NCBI GenBank assembly: GCA_029558835.1
Contig: JAKQDH010000182.1
Coordinates: 24,492-88,491, forward strand
DNA from: Planctomycetota bacterium
Lineage (GTDB): Bacteria; Planctomycetota; Phycisphaerae; UBA1845
Length of the DNA stretch: 64,000 bases
Reading direction: 5' to 3'
The translations under genes and the position numbers were made by a program. Below are positions 42,118 through 51,000 of this stretch, piece after piece. Numbering within the stretch: the stretch's first letter is position 1; each line of letters starts with the position of its first letter. The notes below the pieces were generated by a model that made no database searches, was not told the DNA's origin, and was given only the letters and a program-made list of their open reading frames with translations.

Positions 42118-42176
42118 GCTTGTCCACCAGGGGGCTTTTGCCTCTGCGGCCCTCACCCCTGCCCCTCTCCCGGGGG
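42118..42176 (+). repeat. Dispersed repeat, family A, partial copy
   Basis: GCTTGTCCACCAGGGGGCTT, then GCCCTCACCCCTGCCCCTCT; the left part and core of family A, with the right arm truncated 16 bp before the aspS stop codon. Confidence 0.55.
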
Positions 42177-42192
42177 TCAGTGCCGCAGGGAC

Positions 42193-44001
42193 TCATGCCT
42201 GAGGCGGTGGCTGCGCAGACGGTTTGAGCAGCAGGCCCAGTTCGTTGAGCTGCGCGGCCGCGACGGGCGTTGGGGCACCGGTGAGGGGGCAGGTGGCGCG
42301 CTGGGTTTTGGGGAAGGCGATCACGTCGCGGAGGCTTTCGGCGCCGCTCATGAGCATGACCCAGCGGTCGAGGCCGAAGGCGATGCCGCCATGCGGTGGG
42401 GCGCCGAGGCGCAGGGCCTCGAGCAGGAACTCGAACTTGGCGTGCGCCTCCTCCGGTGAAATGCCCAGCAGCGAGAATATCTTCTGCTGGACGTCGCGGC
42501 GATGGATACGGATGCTGCCGCCGGCGATCTCGGAGCCGTTGAGGACGAGGTCATAGGCCTGGTCGCGGACGCGGCCGGGGTCCGTGTCGAGCAGGGGCAC
42601 GTCTTCGTCGAGCGGGGCGGTGAAGGGGTGATGCGTGCTCACCCAGCGCTGCTCCTGGTCGTCGAAGGTGACCAGCGGGAAGTCCACGATCCAGAGCATG
42701 TTCCAGCGGTTCGGCGGGATCACGTCGAGGGCGGTCGCCAGGCGCGTGCGGACGGTGTAGAGGTACTTGCACACGTCTGCGAAGCGACCGGGCATGAAGA
42801 AGATGATGTCGCCGGGCTCGGCGCCGACGCGGGCGCAGAGGGCGTCGCGGATCGGGGTGACGTACTTGGCGATGCCGGTGGCGAAGGAGACCTGCCCGGC
42901 TTCGGTGGCGACCTTGGTGACGGGCAGGCCGGCGGCGCCGATGCCGCGGAGGTCCTCGGTGAGCGTGTCGATGAACTTGCGGGTGATCTTGTCGGCCTTC
43001 TTGGCGACCACGCACTTGACGATACCGCCGGCGGCGAGGGCGTCCTTGAAGGGCGCGAAGTCCACCTGTCGTGCGAGGTCGGTGATGTCCTGGAGCTCCA
43101 TGTCGTAGCGGGTGTCGGGGCGGTCGATGCCGAAGCGTTCCATGGCCTCGTGCTCGGTCATGCGCGGCAGCGGATTGGGCAGGTCCACGCCGATGGTGTC
43201 CTTGAAGACGCGGCGGACGCAGCCTTCCACCATGTTCATCACGTCGTCGCGCTGGACGAAGGCCATCTCCATGTCGAGCTGGGTGAACTCGGGCTGGCGG
43301 TCGGCGCGGAGGTCCTCATCGCGGAAGCAGCGGACGATCTGGGCGTAGCGGTCGAAGCCGCCGATCATGCAAAGCTGCTTGAACAGTTGCGGTGACTGCG
43401 GCAGGGCGTAAAACGAACCGGGCTGCACGCGCGAGGGAACGAGGTAGTCGCGGGCGCCTTCCGGCGTGGATTTCGTGAGGAACGGCGTTTCGATCTCGAC
43501 GAAGCCGTGCTCGTGGAAGTAGTTGCGGATGGCGTGGGCCACCTGATGGCGGAGGCGGAAGACGCGCTGAATCTCCGGGCGGCGGAAGTCGAGGAAGCGA
43601 TACTGGAGGCGCACCTCTTCGGCCGCCTGGTCCGCCTCGACAAGCTGGAAGGGGAGCGGATCGGCCGGGCTGAGCACGTCGAGCTGCTTGACGATGACCT
43701 CGATCTCGCCGGTGGGGATGCGCGGGTTGACCTGGTCGCCGCGGCCGGCGACGGTGCCGGTGATGGCGATGACGTCCTCGTGGTGGAAGCGCTGGGCGGC
43801 TTCGTAGGCGGTCCGGTTGAGGTCGGAGTTGAAGCGGAGCTGGCTGAAGCCGGTGTGGTCGCGCAGGTCGACGAAGACGACGCCGCCGTGATCGCGCCGG
43901 GCGGCCGCCCAGCCGGCAAGGACGACTTCCTGGCCGATGTGGCTGGCGCGCAGTTCACCGCAGTAGTGGGTACGCCGGTTGTACGGGACGGCCAAGGTCA
44001 T
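42193..44001 (-). CDS. aspS: Aspartyl-tRNA synthetase
   Basis: Class IIb synthetase, 602 residues from ATG at 44001 (AAGGAG site). The N-terminal OB fold carries THYCGELRASHIGQEVVLAG and WAAARRDHGGVVFVDLRD. Motif 2 is FRDEDLRADRQPEFTQLDME. A bacterial GAD insertion spans the middle (DLARQVDFAPFKDALAAGG). Motif 3 is GGIAFGLDRWVMLMSG. Length and GAD domain mark the bacterial type. Discriminating versus non-discriminating character cannot be told by eye. Convergent with the PEP-CTERM gene. Confidence 0.95.
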   Translation of the reverse strand: MTLAVPYNRRTHYCGELRASHIGQEVVLAGWAAARRDHGGVVFVDLRDHTGFSQLRFNSDLNRTAYEAAQRFHHEDVIAITGTVAGRGDQVNPRIPTGEIEVIVKQLDVLSPADPLPFQLVEADQAAEEVRLQYRFLDFRRPEIQRVFRLRHQVAHAIRNYFHEHGFVEIETPFLTKSTPEGARDYLVPSRVQPGSFYALPQSPQLFKQLCMIGGFDRYAQIVRCFRDEDLRADRQPEFTQLDMEMAFVQRDDVMNMVEGCVRRVFKDTIGVDLPNPLPRMTEHEAMERFGIDRPDTRYDMELQDITDLARQVDFAPFKDALAAGGIVKCVVAKKADKITRKFIDTLTEDLRGIGAAGLPVTKVATEAGQVSFATGIAKYVTPIRDALCARVGAEPGDIIFFMPGRFADVCKYLYTVRTRLATALDVIPPNRWNMLWIVDFPLVTFDDQEQRWVSTHHPFTAPLDEDVPLLDTDPGRVRDQAYDLVLNGSEIAGGSIRIHRRDVQQKIFSLLGISPEEAHAKFEFLLEALRLGAPPHGGIAFGLDRWVMLMSGAESLRDVIAFPKTQRATCPLTGAPTPVAAAQLNELGLLLKPSAQPPPQA

Positions 44002-44342
44002 GCTCCTTGCAGGCGCAGGGGCGCTGGTCGCGCCGCCGATGTCCCGAGCCCCGCGGACCGGGACACCGCCTGGGCGGTCGACCGGGTGTAGTGCTCCCCG
44101 CGAAGGGTGATCTTGTAGGGGCAACGCCTGGGAAAATCAATCGCCGGGCGGCGAGAGCAGGTCGGTGGCGAATGAGCAGGGGGGAGCCTATACTCGGCGT
44201 CACAGTGTAGCGTTGCCCCCCCGTGGGCGACGTAGGAGGTGGAGACAACGCGGGGACGTCCGTCGGCCGCGGGGGGCCGACGCTACGGCAGATCCGGGGC
44301 AGACGCTTCTGCGGGGCTGACTCTACAGTGGGGCGAGAAGGG
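44002..44342. other. Spacer between aspS and the HAD gene
   Basis: 341 bp between divergent genes, with no gene and no clear promoter motif. The HAD frame remains open upstream of 44343, but the added residues are Gly/Arg-rich and have no ribosome site. Confidence 0.35.
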
Positions 44343-45077
44343 ATGGCGGGAAGACATTACGACGCACTGCTGATCGACTTCTACGGGACGGTGGCGGCCG
44401 GGGACCGACAGGCGGTGGATGAGGCGTGCGCGGCGGCTGTCGAGGCCCTGGGGCTGCCAATGTCGGCGGATGAGTTGGCGCGGCGCTGGGGGGTGGCGTT
44501 CTTCGCGGAGATGGACGCCAGCAACGGGCAGGAAGCATTCAAGACGCTGCGGGCGTGCGAGATGGTGAGCCTGCGGAGGGTGCTGGGCGACCTGGCGGAG
44601 GGCGCGGACCTAGAGCCGTTCATCGTGCAGCTTCAGGAGTACATGGCGAATCCGCCGATCCATGCGGATGCGTTGGAGTTGCTGCGGGACGTCGGGGTAC
44701 CGGTGTGCTGCGTGTCGAACGCGGACAACCGGCCGTTGTTTGCGGCGATCCGGCGGTGGGGCCTGCGGTTCGATGATGTGGTGAGTTCGGAGGAGGCGCG
44801 GAGTTACAAACCGGACGCGGGGATCTTCCGCGAGGCGTTGCGACGCCTGGACGTGCGGCCACAGCGGGCGTTGCACGTGGGGGATTCGTTGCACAGCGAC
44901 GTGGGTGGGGCGCGGGGCGTGGGGATTACGCCGGTGTGGCTCTGCCGGGAGGACCGGATTCACGATCTGGCGACCTGCGCGGCGGACCTGACGGTGCGGA
45001 CGTTGACGGAAGTGCGGGCGTTGCTGGAGGGGGAACCGGCGACGATGCCGCGGTCGCAGGTGGGCGGAACGCGATGA
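44343..45077 (+). CDS. HAD-superfamily hydrolase
   Basis: 244 residues from ATG at 44343. Motif I is LIDFYGTVAAGD (nucleophile Asp; the second Asp of DxDGT is Tyr, as in haloacid dehalogenase-type DAYGT). Motif II is CVSNADN, motif III is SYKPDAGIF, motif IV is HVGDSLHSDVGGA. A C1 cap lies between motifs I and II. The Tyr change makes the phosphatase assignment unsure. Substrate unknown. A MITE-like element begins 31 bp after the stop. Confidence 0.8.
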   Translation: MAGRHYDALLIDFYGTVAAGDRQAVDEACAAAVEALGLPMSADELARRWGVAFFAEMDASNGQEAFKTLRACEMVSLRRVLGDLAEGADLEPFIVQLQEYMANPPIHADALELLRDVGVPVCCVSNADNRPLFAAIRRWGLRFDDVVSSEEARSYKPDAGIFREALRRLDVRPQRALHVGDSLHSDVGGARGVGITPVWLCREDRIHDLATCAADLTVRTLTEVRALLEGEPATMPRSQVGGTR

Positions 45078-45108
45078 TGCAGACGGCACGATGGCGCACG
45101 GCTGGCGC

Positions 45109-45208
45109 GGGTGCCATGCCCTCACCCGCCGCAGGCGGGGGCGGGCAGGCGCGGGCTGCGCGGGAGCATGCTTACCCGCGACGGCCGTTGCCGGAAAGCA
45201 TGGCACCC
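45109..45208. repeat. MITE-like 100 bp element, GGGTGCCATGC family, copy 1
   Basis: Perfect 11 bp terminal inverted repeats GGGTGCCATGC (45109-45119) and GCATGGCACCC (45198-45208). The interior starts CCTCACCCGCCGCAGGCGGG. It is the same length as the copy at 58555-58654 and highly similar near both ends. Its right end supplies the ATG of the next gene. Confidence 0.8.
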
Positions 45209-45535
45209 GGGTGCGGGAAGGTGCGAAAGAGGTGCACGCGGTGCCGGTTGGTTACTGCCTGCGTGGTGTGCGCAGCGCTGGTTATTCTCGGCCGACCGGC
45301 CTTGGTAACGGCGAATGTCGCCGATGGCCAAGGTGCGGTGCAGCAGATGCGGCCGCTGCCGGGGGTGGGGCCCATTGACGATGTGTTGGAAGGGGGCGAC
45401 GGGTCGGTGAACGCGGCGCCGGGCGAGTGCGGGGCGATCGGCTGGCTGGCGTGGATGGCGCTGCTGGCACTGCCGGTCGGGTGGCGTAGCAACAGGGGCT
45501 CGCGGCCGGTCCGCAGGAACCGAGTACGTGTTTAG
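45200..45535 (+). CDS. Small secreted protein with sorting-signal-like C-terminus
   Basis: 111 residues if started at the ATG inside the repeat's right terminal inverted repeat; the frame is open further upstream through the element, so the start is uncertain. An Arg/Lys-rich stretch precedes a signal helix (LVTACVVCAALVILG). A short mature part of about 45 residues ends APGECGAIG. Then come a hydrophobic helix (WLAWMALLALPVGW) and an Arg-rich end (RSNRGSRPVRRNRVRV). This tripartite layout is that of exosortase-type sorting tails, but I do not know the motif. Confidence 0.5.
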   Translation: MAPGCGKVRKRCTRCRLVTACVVCAALVILGRPALVTANVADGQGAVQQMRPLPGVGPIDDVLEGGDGSVNAAPGECGAIGWLAWMALLALPVGWRSNRGSRPVRRNRVRV

Positions 45536-45557
45536 CGTCCGGCGCGCGGTGGGTAAG

Positions 45558-45632
45558 CGTGCTTGTACCGCGGGCGGCATCTTCGCTGCCCCTACCCTCA
45601 CCCCTGCCCCTCTCCCTGCGAGGGAGAGGGGT
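45558..45632 (+). repeat. Dispersed palindromic repeat, family A, copy 4
   Basis: GCGTGCTTGTACCGCGGGCG, then CCCTCACCCCTGCCCCTCTC, ending in an inverted CTCCCT-GCG-AGGGAG. It is followed at 45650-45735 by tandem CGGCTCGGGCGGGC(T/G)G-type words. Confidence 0.6.
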
Positions 45633-45819
45633 TCCCGGCAGCACGCCCGGGCTGGCCTGCGGCTCGGGCGGGCGGGCCCGCGGCTGGCGGGCTGGTCTGC
45701 GGCTCGGGCGGGCTGGTCTGCGGCTCGGGCGGGCACGGCAACCACGCTGAGCAGGCATGGAGCCGAGCGGCGAGGGACCCAAGAGTGGTCCAGCCGCGAC
45801 AGCAGAAGGAGTGAGGCAC

Positions 45820-46695
45820 GTGCGGATTCGAGAGCCGGTGGTGGCCGGGCAGTTCTACGCCGGTGAGCCGGACGCTTGTCGGGCAGCCGTGGCGGAGTTA
45901 CTGGAAGAGTGCGGGGTGCCCCAGCAGTTGCCGCGGCACTTGCTCGGGGGGCTGGTGCCGCACGCCGGGTGGGTATGCAGCGGGAGCGTGGCGGCCGGGG
46001 TGTTCAAGGCGCTGGCGGCGTCGCGGCGACCGAAGGTAATCGTGTTGTTCGGGGCCGCGCATCGGCACCGCGGACGGCAGGCGGCGTTGTTCGGCAGTGG
46101 GCGGTGGGAGACACCGCTGGGCGGGATCGAGATCGATGATCGCTTGGCGGAGCGCATCCTGGGGCACACCAATCTGATTGTGGATGATCCGTACGCGCAC
46201 GAGAACGAGCATTCGCTGGAGGTGCAGCTTCCGCTCATCAAGCACCTGTTCCCGGAGACGAAGATCGTGCCGATCGTGGTGCCGTCGGTGCAGGTAGCGC
46301 ACGAAGTGGGGGACGCGGTGGCGCGGACGGTCAACGCCTATCAGTACGACGTGGTGATCGTCGGGACGACGGACTTGACGCACTACGGGCCGAACTACGG
46401 GTTCGTGCCGCACGGAATCGGGCGGGACGGCAATCGCTGGGCGAAGCAGGAGAACGACCGGCGGTTTCTGGAAGTGGTGAGTGAGTTGCGGGCGGAGGAC
46501 GTGGTGGCCGAGGCGCGGACAAGTCACAACGCCTGCGGCGGCGGCGCGGTGGCGGCCACGCTGGCGGCGGTGCGGGCGCTGGGGGCGACGCGCGGCGTGC
46601 TGCTGTCGCATACGACCAGCAGCGAAGTGCTCGGCGCGAAGACGGGTGCGGTGCAGCAGGATTCCGTGGGATACGCGGGAGTGGTGTTCGCGTGA
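45820..46695 (+). CDS. MEMO1-family protein (AmmeMemoRadiSam system protein B)
   Basis: 291 residues from GTG at 45820 (AGAAGGAG site). Conserved family segments: REPVVAGQFYAG at the N-terminus, LVPHAGWVCSGSVAAGVFKA, HENEHSLEVQLPLIKHLFP, TTDLTHYGPNYGF and SHNACGGGAV, which supply the His/Asp/Cys metal-type pocket. In other genomes this protein is linked to an AMMECR1 domain protein and a radical SAM enzyme; neither is present here, so it is an orphan component. It overlaps the ROK kinase by 4 bp. Function of the system is still poorly defined. Confidence 0.88.
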   Translation: MRIREPVVAGQFYAGEPDACRAAVAELLEECGVPQQLPRHLLGGLVPHAGWVCSGSVAAGVFKALAASRRPKVIVLFGAAHRHRGRQAALFGSGRWETPLGGIEIDDRLAERILGHTNLIVDDPYAHENEHSLEVQLPLIKHLFPETKIVPIVVPSVQVAHEVGDAVARTVNAYQYDVVIVGTTDLTHYGPNYGFVPHGIGRDGNRWAKQENDRRFLEVVSELRAEDVVAEARTSHNACGGGAVAATLAAVRALGATRGVLLSHTTSSEVLGAKTGAVQQDSVGYAGVVFA

Positions 46696-47660
46696 GCCAG
46701 AAGCGCGTCGCGATCGGCATTGACCTGGGGGGGACGAACGCCAAGGTCGGCGTCGTTGACGGCGACGGTCAGGTCGTGGCATTCGACAGCGGGGCGACGA
46801 ACCCGGAGCGGGGACCGCAGGTCCTGGTTGCCGAAGTGGTCATGCTGATCGACCGCGTGCTGGAGGGGGTGGGGCTGACGCGTGCGGACGTCATCGGCGT
46901 GGGGCTGGGGACGCCGGGACCGCTCAGTGCGCGCACGGGGACGGTGATCAAGGCGGCCAATCTGCCGGGGTGGGTGCAGGTGCCGCTACGGATGCTGTTT
47001 GCGCGGGCGTTGGATCTTCCCGTGGTGCTGGACAACGATGCGAACGTGGCCGCGTATGGCGAGTGGTGGGTCGGCGCGGGTCGCGAGTGGGGTGATCTGG
47101 TGCTGCTGACGCTGGGCACCGGTGTGGGTGGGGGGGTGGTGCTGGACGGTAAGGTCGTGCAGGGTCATTTCGAGAACGCGGCCGAGCTGGGGCACATGAT
47201 CGTGATGCCCGGCGGGCTGCCGTGCAACTGTGGACAGCGCGGGTGCCTGGAACAGTATGCGTCGGCTGCGGCCGTGGCGCGGCGGGTGATGAGCGCGATC
47301 AAGGACGGTGAAACGAGCAGTCTGGCGGAGGCGGTGGCGCGCGGCGAGGAGCTGGACGCGCTGGCCGTCGAGAAGGCGGCGCGGGCCGGGGATGCGCTAA
47401 GCCTGAGCATCTGGGATGAGGCGTGCTACTACCTCGCGGTCGCGTGCGTCAACATTCAACATGCGTTCAACCCCGCGTGCGTGGTATTGGGGGGCGGGAT
47501 GGCCGGCGCGGGGGAGTTTCTGCTGGAGCGCGTGCGGGGGCATTTCGAGGGGCTCAAATGGCATTTGCACCGGGATTACCCGGAGATTCTGCCGGCACAG
47601 CTTGGGTATCGCGCGGGGGTGATCGGGGCGGCCGGGTACGCATGGCGCGAACAGGCGTAG
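46692..47660 (+). CDS. ROK-family sugar kinase (glucokinase-like)
   Basis: 322 residues from GTG at 46692 (GTGA overlap with the MEMO1 gene). ATP/phosphate loop GIDLGGTNAKVG at residues 9-20; LDNDANVAAYGEWWVGAGRE includes the catalytic Asp; TLGTGVGGGVV. The ROK signature with zinc site is ELGHMIVMPGG, then CNCGQRGCLEQYAS. There is no N-terminal DNA-binding domain, so it is a kinase and not a repressor. Likely phosphorylates glucose or N-acetylated sugars; the substrate cannot be set by eye. Confidence 0.9.
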   Translation: MSQKRVAIGIDLGGTNAKVGVVDGDGQVVAFDSGATNPERGPQVLVAEVVMLIDRVLEGVGLTRADVIGVGLGTPGPLSARTGTVIKAANLPGWVQVPLRMLFARALDLPVVLDNDANVAAYGEWWVGAGREWGDLVLLTLGTGVGGGVVLDGKVVQGHFENAAELGHMIVMPGGLPCNCGQRGCLEQYASAAAVARRVMSAIKDGETSSLAEAVARGEELDALAVEKAARAGDALSLSIWDEACYYLAVACVNIQHAFNPACVVLGGGMAGAGEFLLERVRGHFEGLKWHLHRDYPEILPAQLGYRAGVIGAAGYAWREQA

Positions 47661-48036
47661 AGGCCCGTTGAGGAAGCAGCGTCGGCCCCCCGTGGCCGAT
47701 GTGGGAGCTATAGGACCGGGCGTCTGGCAAGGCGCCCGCGCGGAACCAGGGGTTCTTCAGCGGACTGGCAGAGGCGGGATTGGGGATTGAGGGGCGGAGA
47801 TTTGAGATTTGAGATTTGAGATCTGAGGCGTACGGCGGGCTCTGCCCGCCGGTGCTGGCTGTAGAGCATCGTCCCGCGCTTCCCGGCGGGTGGAACCCGC
47901 CCTACGTGCCTGGCGTCAACGCAAGTTGTCGCTGCATCAGGTTCACGTGCTCAGTGCCGTTCCCGCATCAGTCCCATTCCCGTCGCAGTGCCGTTCCCGT
48001 AGCAGTCCCGTTCTTGCATCAGTCCCGTTCCGCGTA
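47661..48036. other. Repeat-rich spacer between ROK kinase and BNR gene
   Basis: 376 bp between convergent genes. Holds GAGATTT repeated four times (47797-47827), palindromes GGCGGGCTCTGCCCGCC (about 47834-47850) and GGCGGGTGGAACCCGCC (about 47886-47902), and most of a 17 bp tandem array starting at 47952. No gene. Confidence 0.6.
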
Positions 48037-48053
48037 TCAGTCCCATTCCCGGG
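47952..48053. repeat. 17 bp tandem array at the 3' end of the BNR gene
   Basis: Six degenerate units of CAGTCCCGTTCCCGTAT type (17 bp; one 18, the last 16). The last unit encodes the final residues of the BNR protein, and the stop codon lies at the start of it. Confidence 0.75.
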
Positions 48054-51000
48054 TGGGGAGTCCTGATCCCGTATCCCACGGGCGGCAGTCGGGGAAGTCG
48101 GGGTCGGGCTCAACGGTCAGGGCACGGGTGATCGTGAACTCATCGGCCGTGAGGACGACGCGGTAGGTACCCGGGGGCACGAGTCCGCCCGTGGGCGAGC
48201 GACGGCCATGTCGCCTCGGGGGCGGAGCGCCGTCGGGGGGCGGCTCGCGCAGGTCCCAGTTTACGCAGTGCAGGCCGGGCGATGACGGGGCGTCCAGGTC
48301 GCGCAGCTCCTCACCCGCGCAGTCGAACACTTCGAGGCGCACCTGCCGCATCTGGTCACCAATGGAGTAGTAGATGTTCACGCCAGGCGGCGGGTTCTCG
48401 GCGACGTAGCGACGAGGCGCGGGGGCACCGTGGCCCAGTTGGGGACACCACTGGATGGCCGGGTGGGGTGGGTAGAGGTGCGCCGGGGCACCGACGGCCC
48501 CGGGCGTCATGTGCCGCAAAGGCGTCACTTCGAGCACCCACAGGCTGCGGCCATGCGTGGCGACCACGATCTCACCCGCGGTGGGGTGCTGCGCGATTTC
48601 GTGGATGGCCACTGTGGGCAGGTTGTTGTTGAGGCGCGTCCAGGTGAGGCCGCGATCGAGCGTGACCCAGGTGCCGAACTCGGTGCCGAGGTAGAGCAGG
48701 TCGGGATTGAAGCGGTCCTCGCGGACGACGCGCGTGGAGCCGGCGGTCGGCGGCAGATGGGTGCCCAGCGAACGCCACGTCTTGCCGGCATCCTCCGACG
48801 CGAAGACGTAGGGCAGGTCGTCGTCCGAGCGGTGGCCATCGAGCGTGAGGTACACACGGTCTCGCTCATAGCGGGAAGCCACCATCGAGCTGACCCAGCG
48901 TGGGCCGGGGAGTTGCTCGGCGAGCGGTCGGGGCTCGGCGCCGGGAGTGGGGGCCGGGGGGGGCGACTCGGGCGGCGGCGCTGCCGGTTCCGCGGCGGGC
49001 ACGGGTTCCGTTGCGGCCTGCGCGATCAGCGGCTCCGGTGTTTCCTGAGGCGAGGATGGACAGGCGGGCGGCGCTGGCGGTACCCGGGGGGTAACCAGGG
49101 GCGTGCACACCGTTTCCAGCAGGCTCGGCGGCGCCGACGGTGTGAACTCCGGTGGGGGCGACCACGCGGTCACAACGGGCGTTACGCTTGCCTGAACCAA
49201 TGCCGGGTCGAGCGGAACGGGCGGCAGCCACTCGTCGGGAGACGACGGCGCGCGCGTGTCCGGCGTACGCGGCGGCACAGGTGCGGTGCCGTCCGGCGTG
49301 GGGAGTTCCGGGCGAGCATCCGGTTGCGACAGCGGTACATGCCCACCCCCGCCTGGGGCGGGTGAGGGCAAGGCACCCGCGGCCCCGGCCAGGTGGGCAG
49401 CCAGCGACTGCAGTTCGTCGGCGTCGAGCGCGCCGCTGCCGTCGTGGTCGAATTGGGCAAACAGCGCGGCCGCCGGGGGGGGCAACTCGGCCGGCTGCAA
49501 CCGACCGTCCTTGTTGAGGTCGCACTGCCACAGGGCAGTGAGCATGTACTCGGGCAGTCCACGAGCCAGGCGCGAGACGCCTTCTTCGAGCTTTTCGACC
49601 GCCGCGGCCGGCGCCGCTGACGGGAAGTCGGTGAGCCTGGTCCAGTGCTGTCCGCCGTTGTTGGTCGCCCAGACGAAGCCGTCGTCCGTGCCGGCGTAGA
49701 GCAGGTCGGCATCGAGCGGCGACTCGGCGAGCACGGTGATGCTGCCTTCGCGGGTACGCGTCAGCTCGGGCGAGATGCGTTTGAGGTTGCGGCCCTCGTC
49801 GACGGAGCGGAAGACGAAGTTGGCGGCGGAGTAGTGAATGCCGGGGTTGTGGGTGGAGAGCAGGAACGGAGTTTTCCAGTTGAAGCGGTAGCCATGGGAC
49901 GGATCGTCCGGCGGGCGGATGCCGCGGCGCTCGCCGGTGCGGAAGTTGTATACGCCCATGCCGCCGTATTGCATCTCGAAGTAGACCTGGTCCGGGTCGC
50001 GGGCGTCCACCTGGTTGATGAACCCGTCGGCCCAGTTGAGCAGCACCCAGTCGTCGTTGACGGGCCCGGCGTCGGAGCGGGAGCGGGCCGGGCCGCCCCA
50101 GGTGCCGTTGTCCTGCAGGCCGCCGTAGACGCGATACGCAGGCCGCGGGTCCACGGTCACGTGATAGAACTGCCCGATGGCGACGTGGTTGAGGTAGTCC
50201 CAGACGGCGCCGCGGTCGTGGCTGATGTAGATGCCGCCGTCGTTGCCGAGGATCATGTGCCGGCCGTCTTTGGGGTCTATCCAGAGGGCATGGTGGTCGG
50301 GATGGGCGCTGCGGGCTTCGTCGGAGACGAAGGTGGCTCCGCCGTCGGTGGAGGAGTGGAACGCGATGCCCAAGACGTAGAGGAAGTTGTTGGCGCTGGG
50401 ATCGACGCGGACCTGGCTGAAGTACATGGGGCGCGGGTTGACGCTGTTGACGCGCGTCCAGGATTGCCCGCCGTCCGCGGAGCGGTAGACGCCGCCGTAT
50501 TCGTGACCCTGAGGGCCCTGCATTTCGTGGACGTTCTCGGTCTGACCACCGAGGCCGGAGCTGAACGGGAAGCGTTCGCGACCGTCCTCCTGGCCGGCAG
50601 CGGGGCGTCGGGTGAAGGTGGCCTGCACCAGGACGCTCTTGCGCTGGCGGGAGACCTCGATCTCGACGGTGTCACCCGCGCGGCGTTTGCGAATCTGTTT
50701 GACGAGATCGGCGTAGGAGTGGATGGTGGTGCCGGCGAGGCGCAGGACGATGTCGCCCGGCTGCAACCCAGCTTTGGCGGCCGGGCCGTCCACCGTGACG
50801 TGCGTGAGGCGAGCACCGACGTCGGCGTCCTCGCCGTCGATTCCCAGGAAGGGGGTGTCCGGCGGTTCCTGGGCGATACGCTCGGACTCCAGCACCAGGT
50901 AGACGAAGTTCGGGTCCTTGCGGTAGTAGTCGATGCCGATGCGGCCGAGCTGGCAGGTGGGCAGCCCGGTGGTCATGCGGCTCCAGGATTCCCCGCCGTC

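Noticed and set aside
47952..48053. CRISPR array
   Set aside because: Units are contiguous 17 bp repeats without spacers, degenerate, and no cas gene is present.
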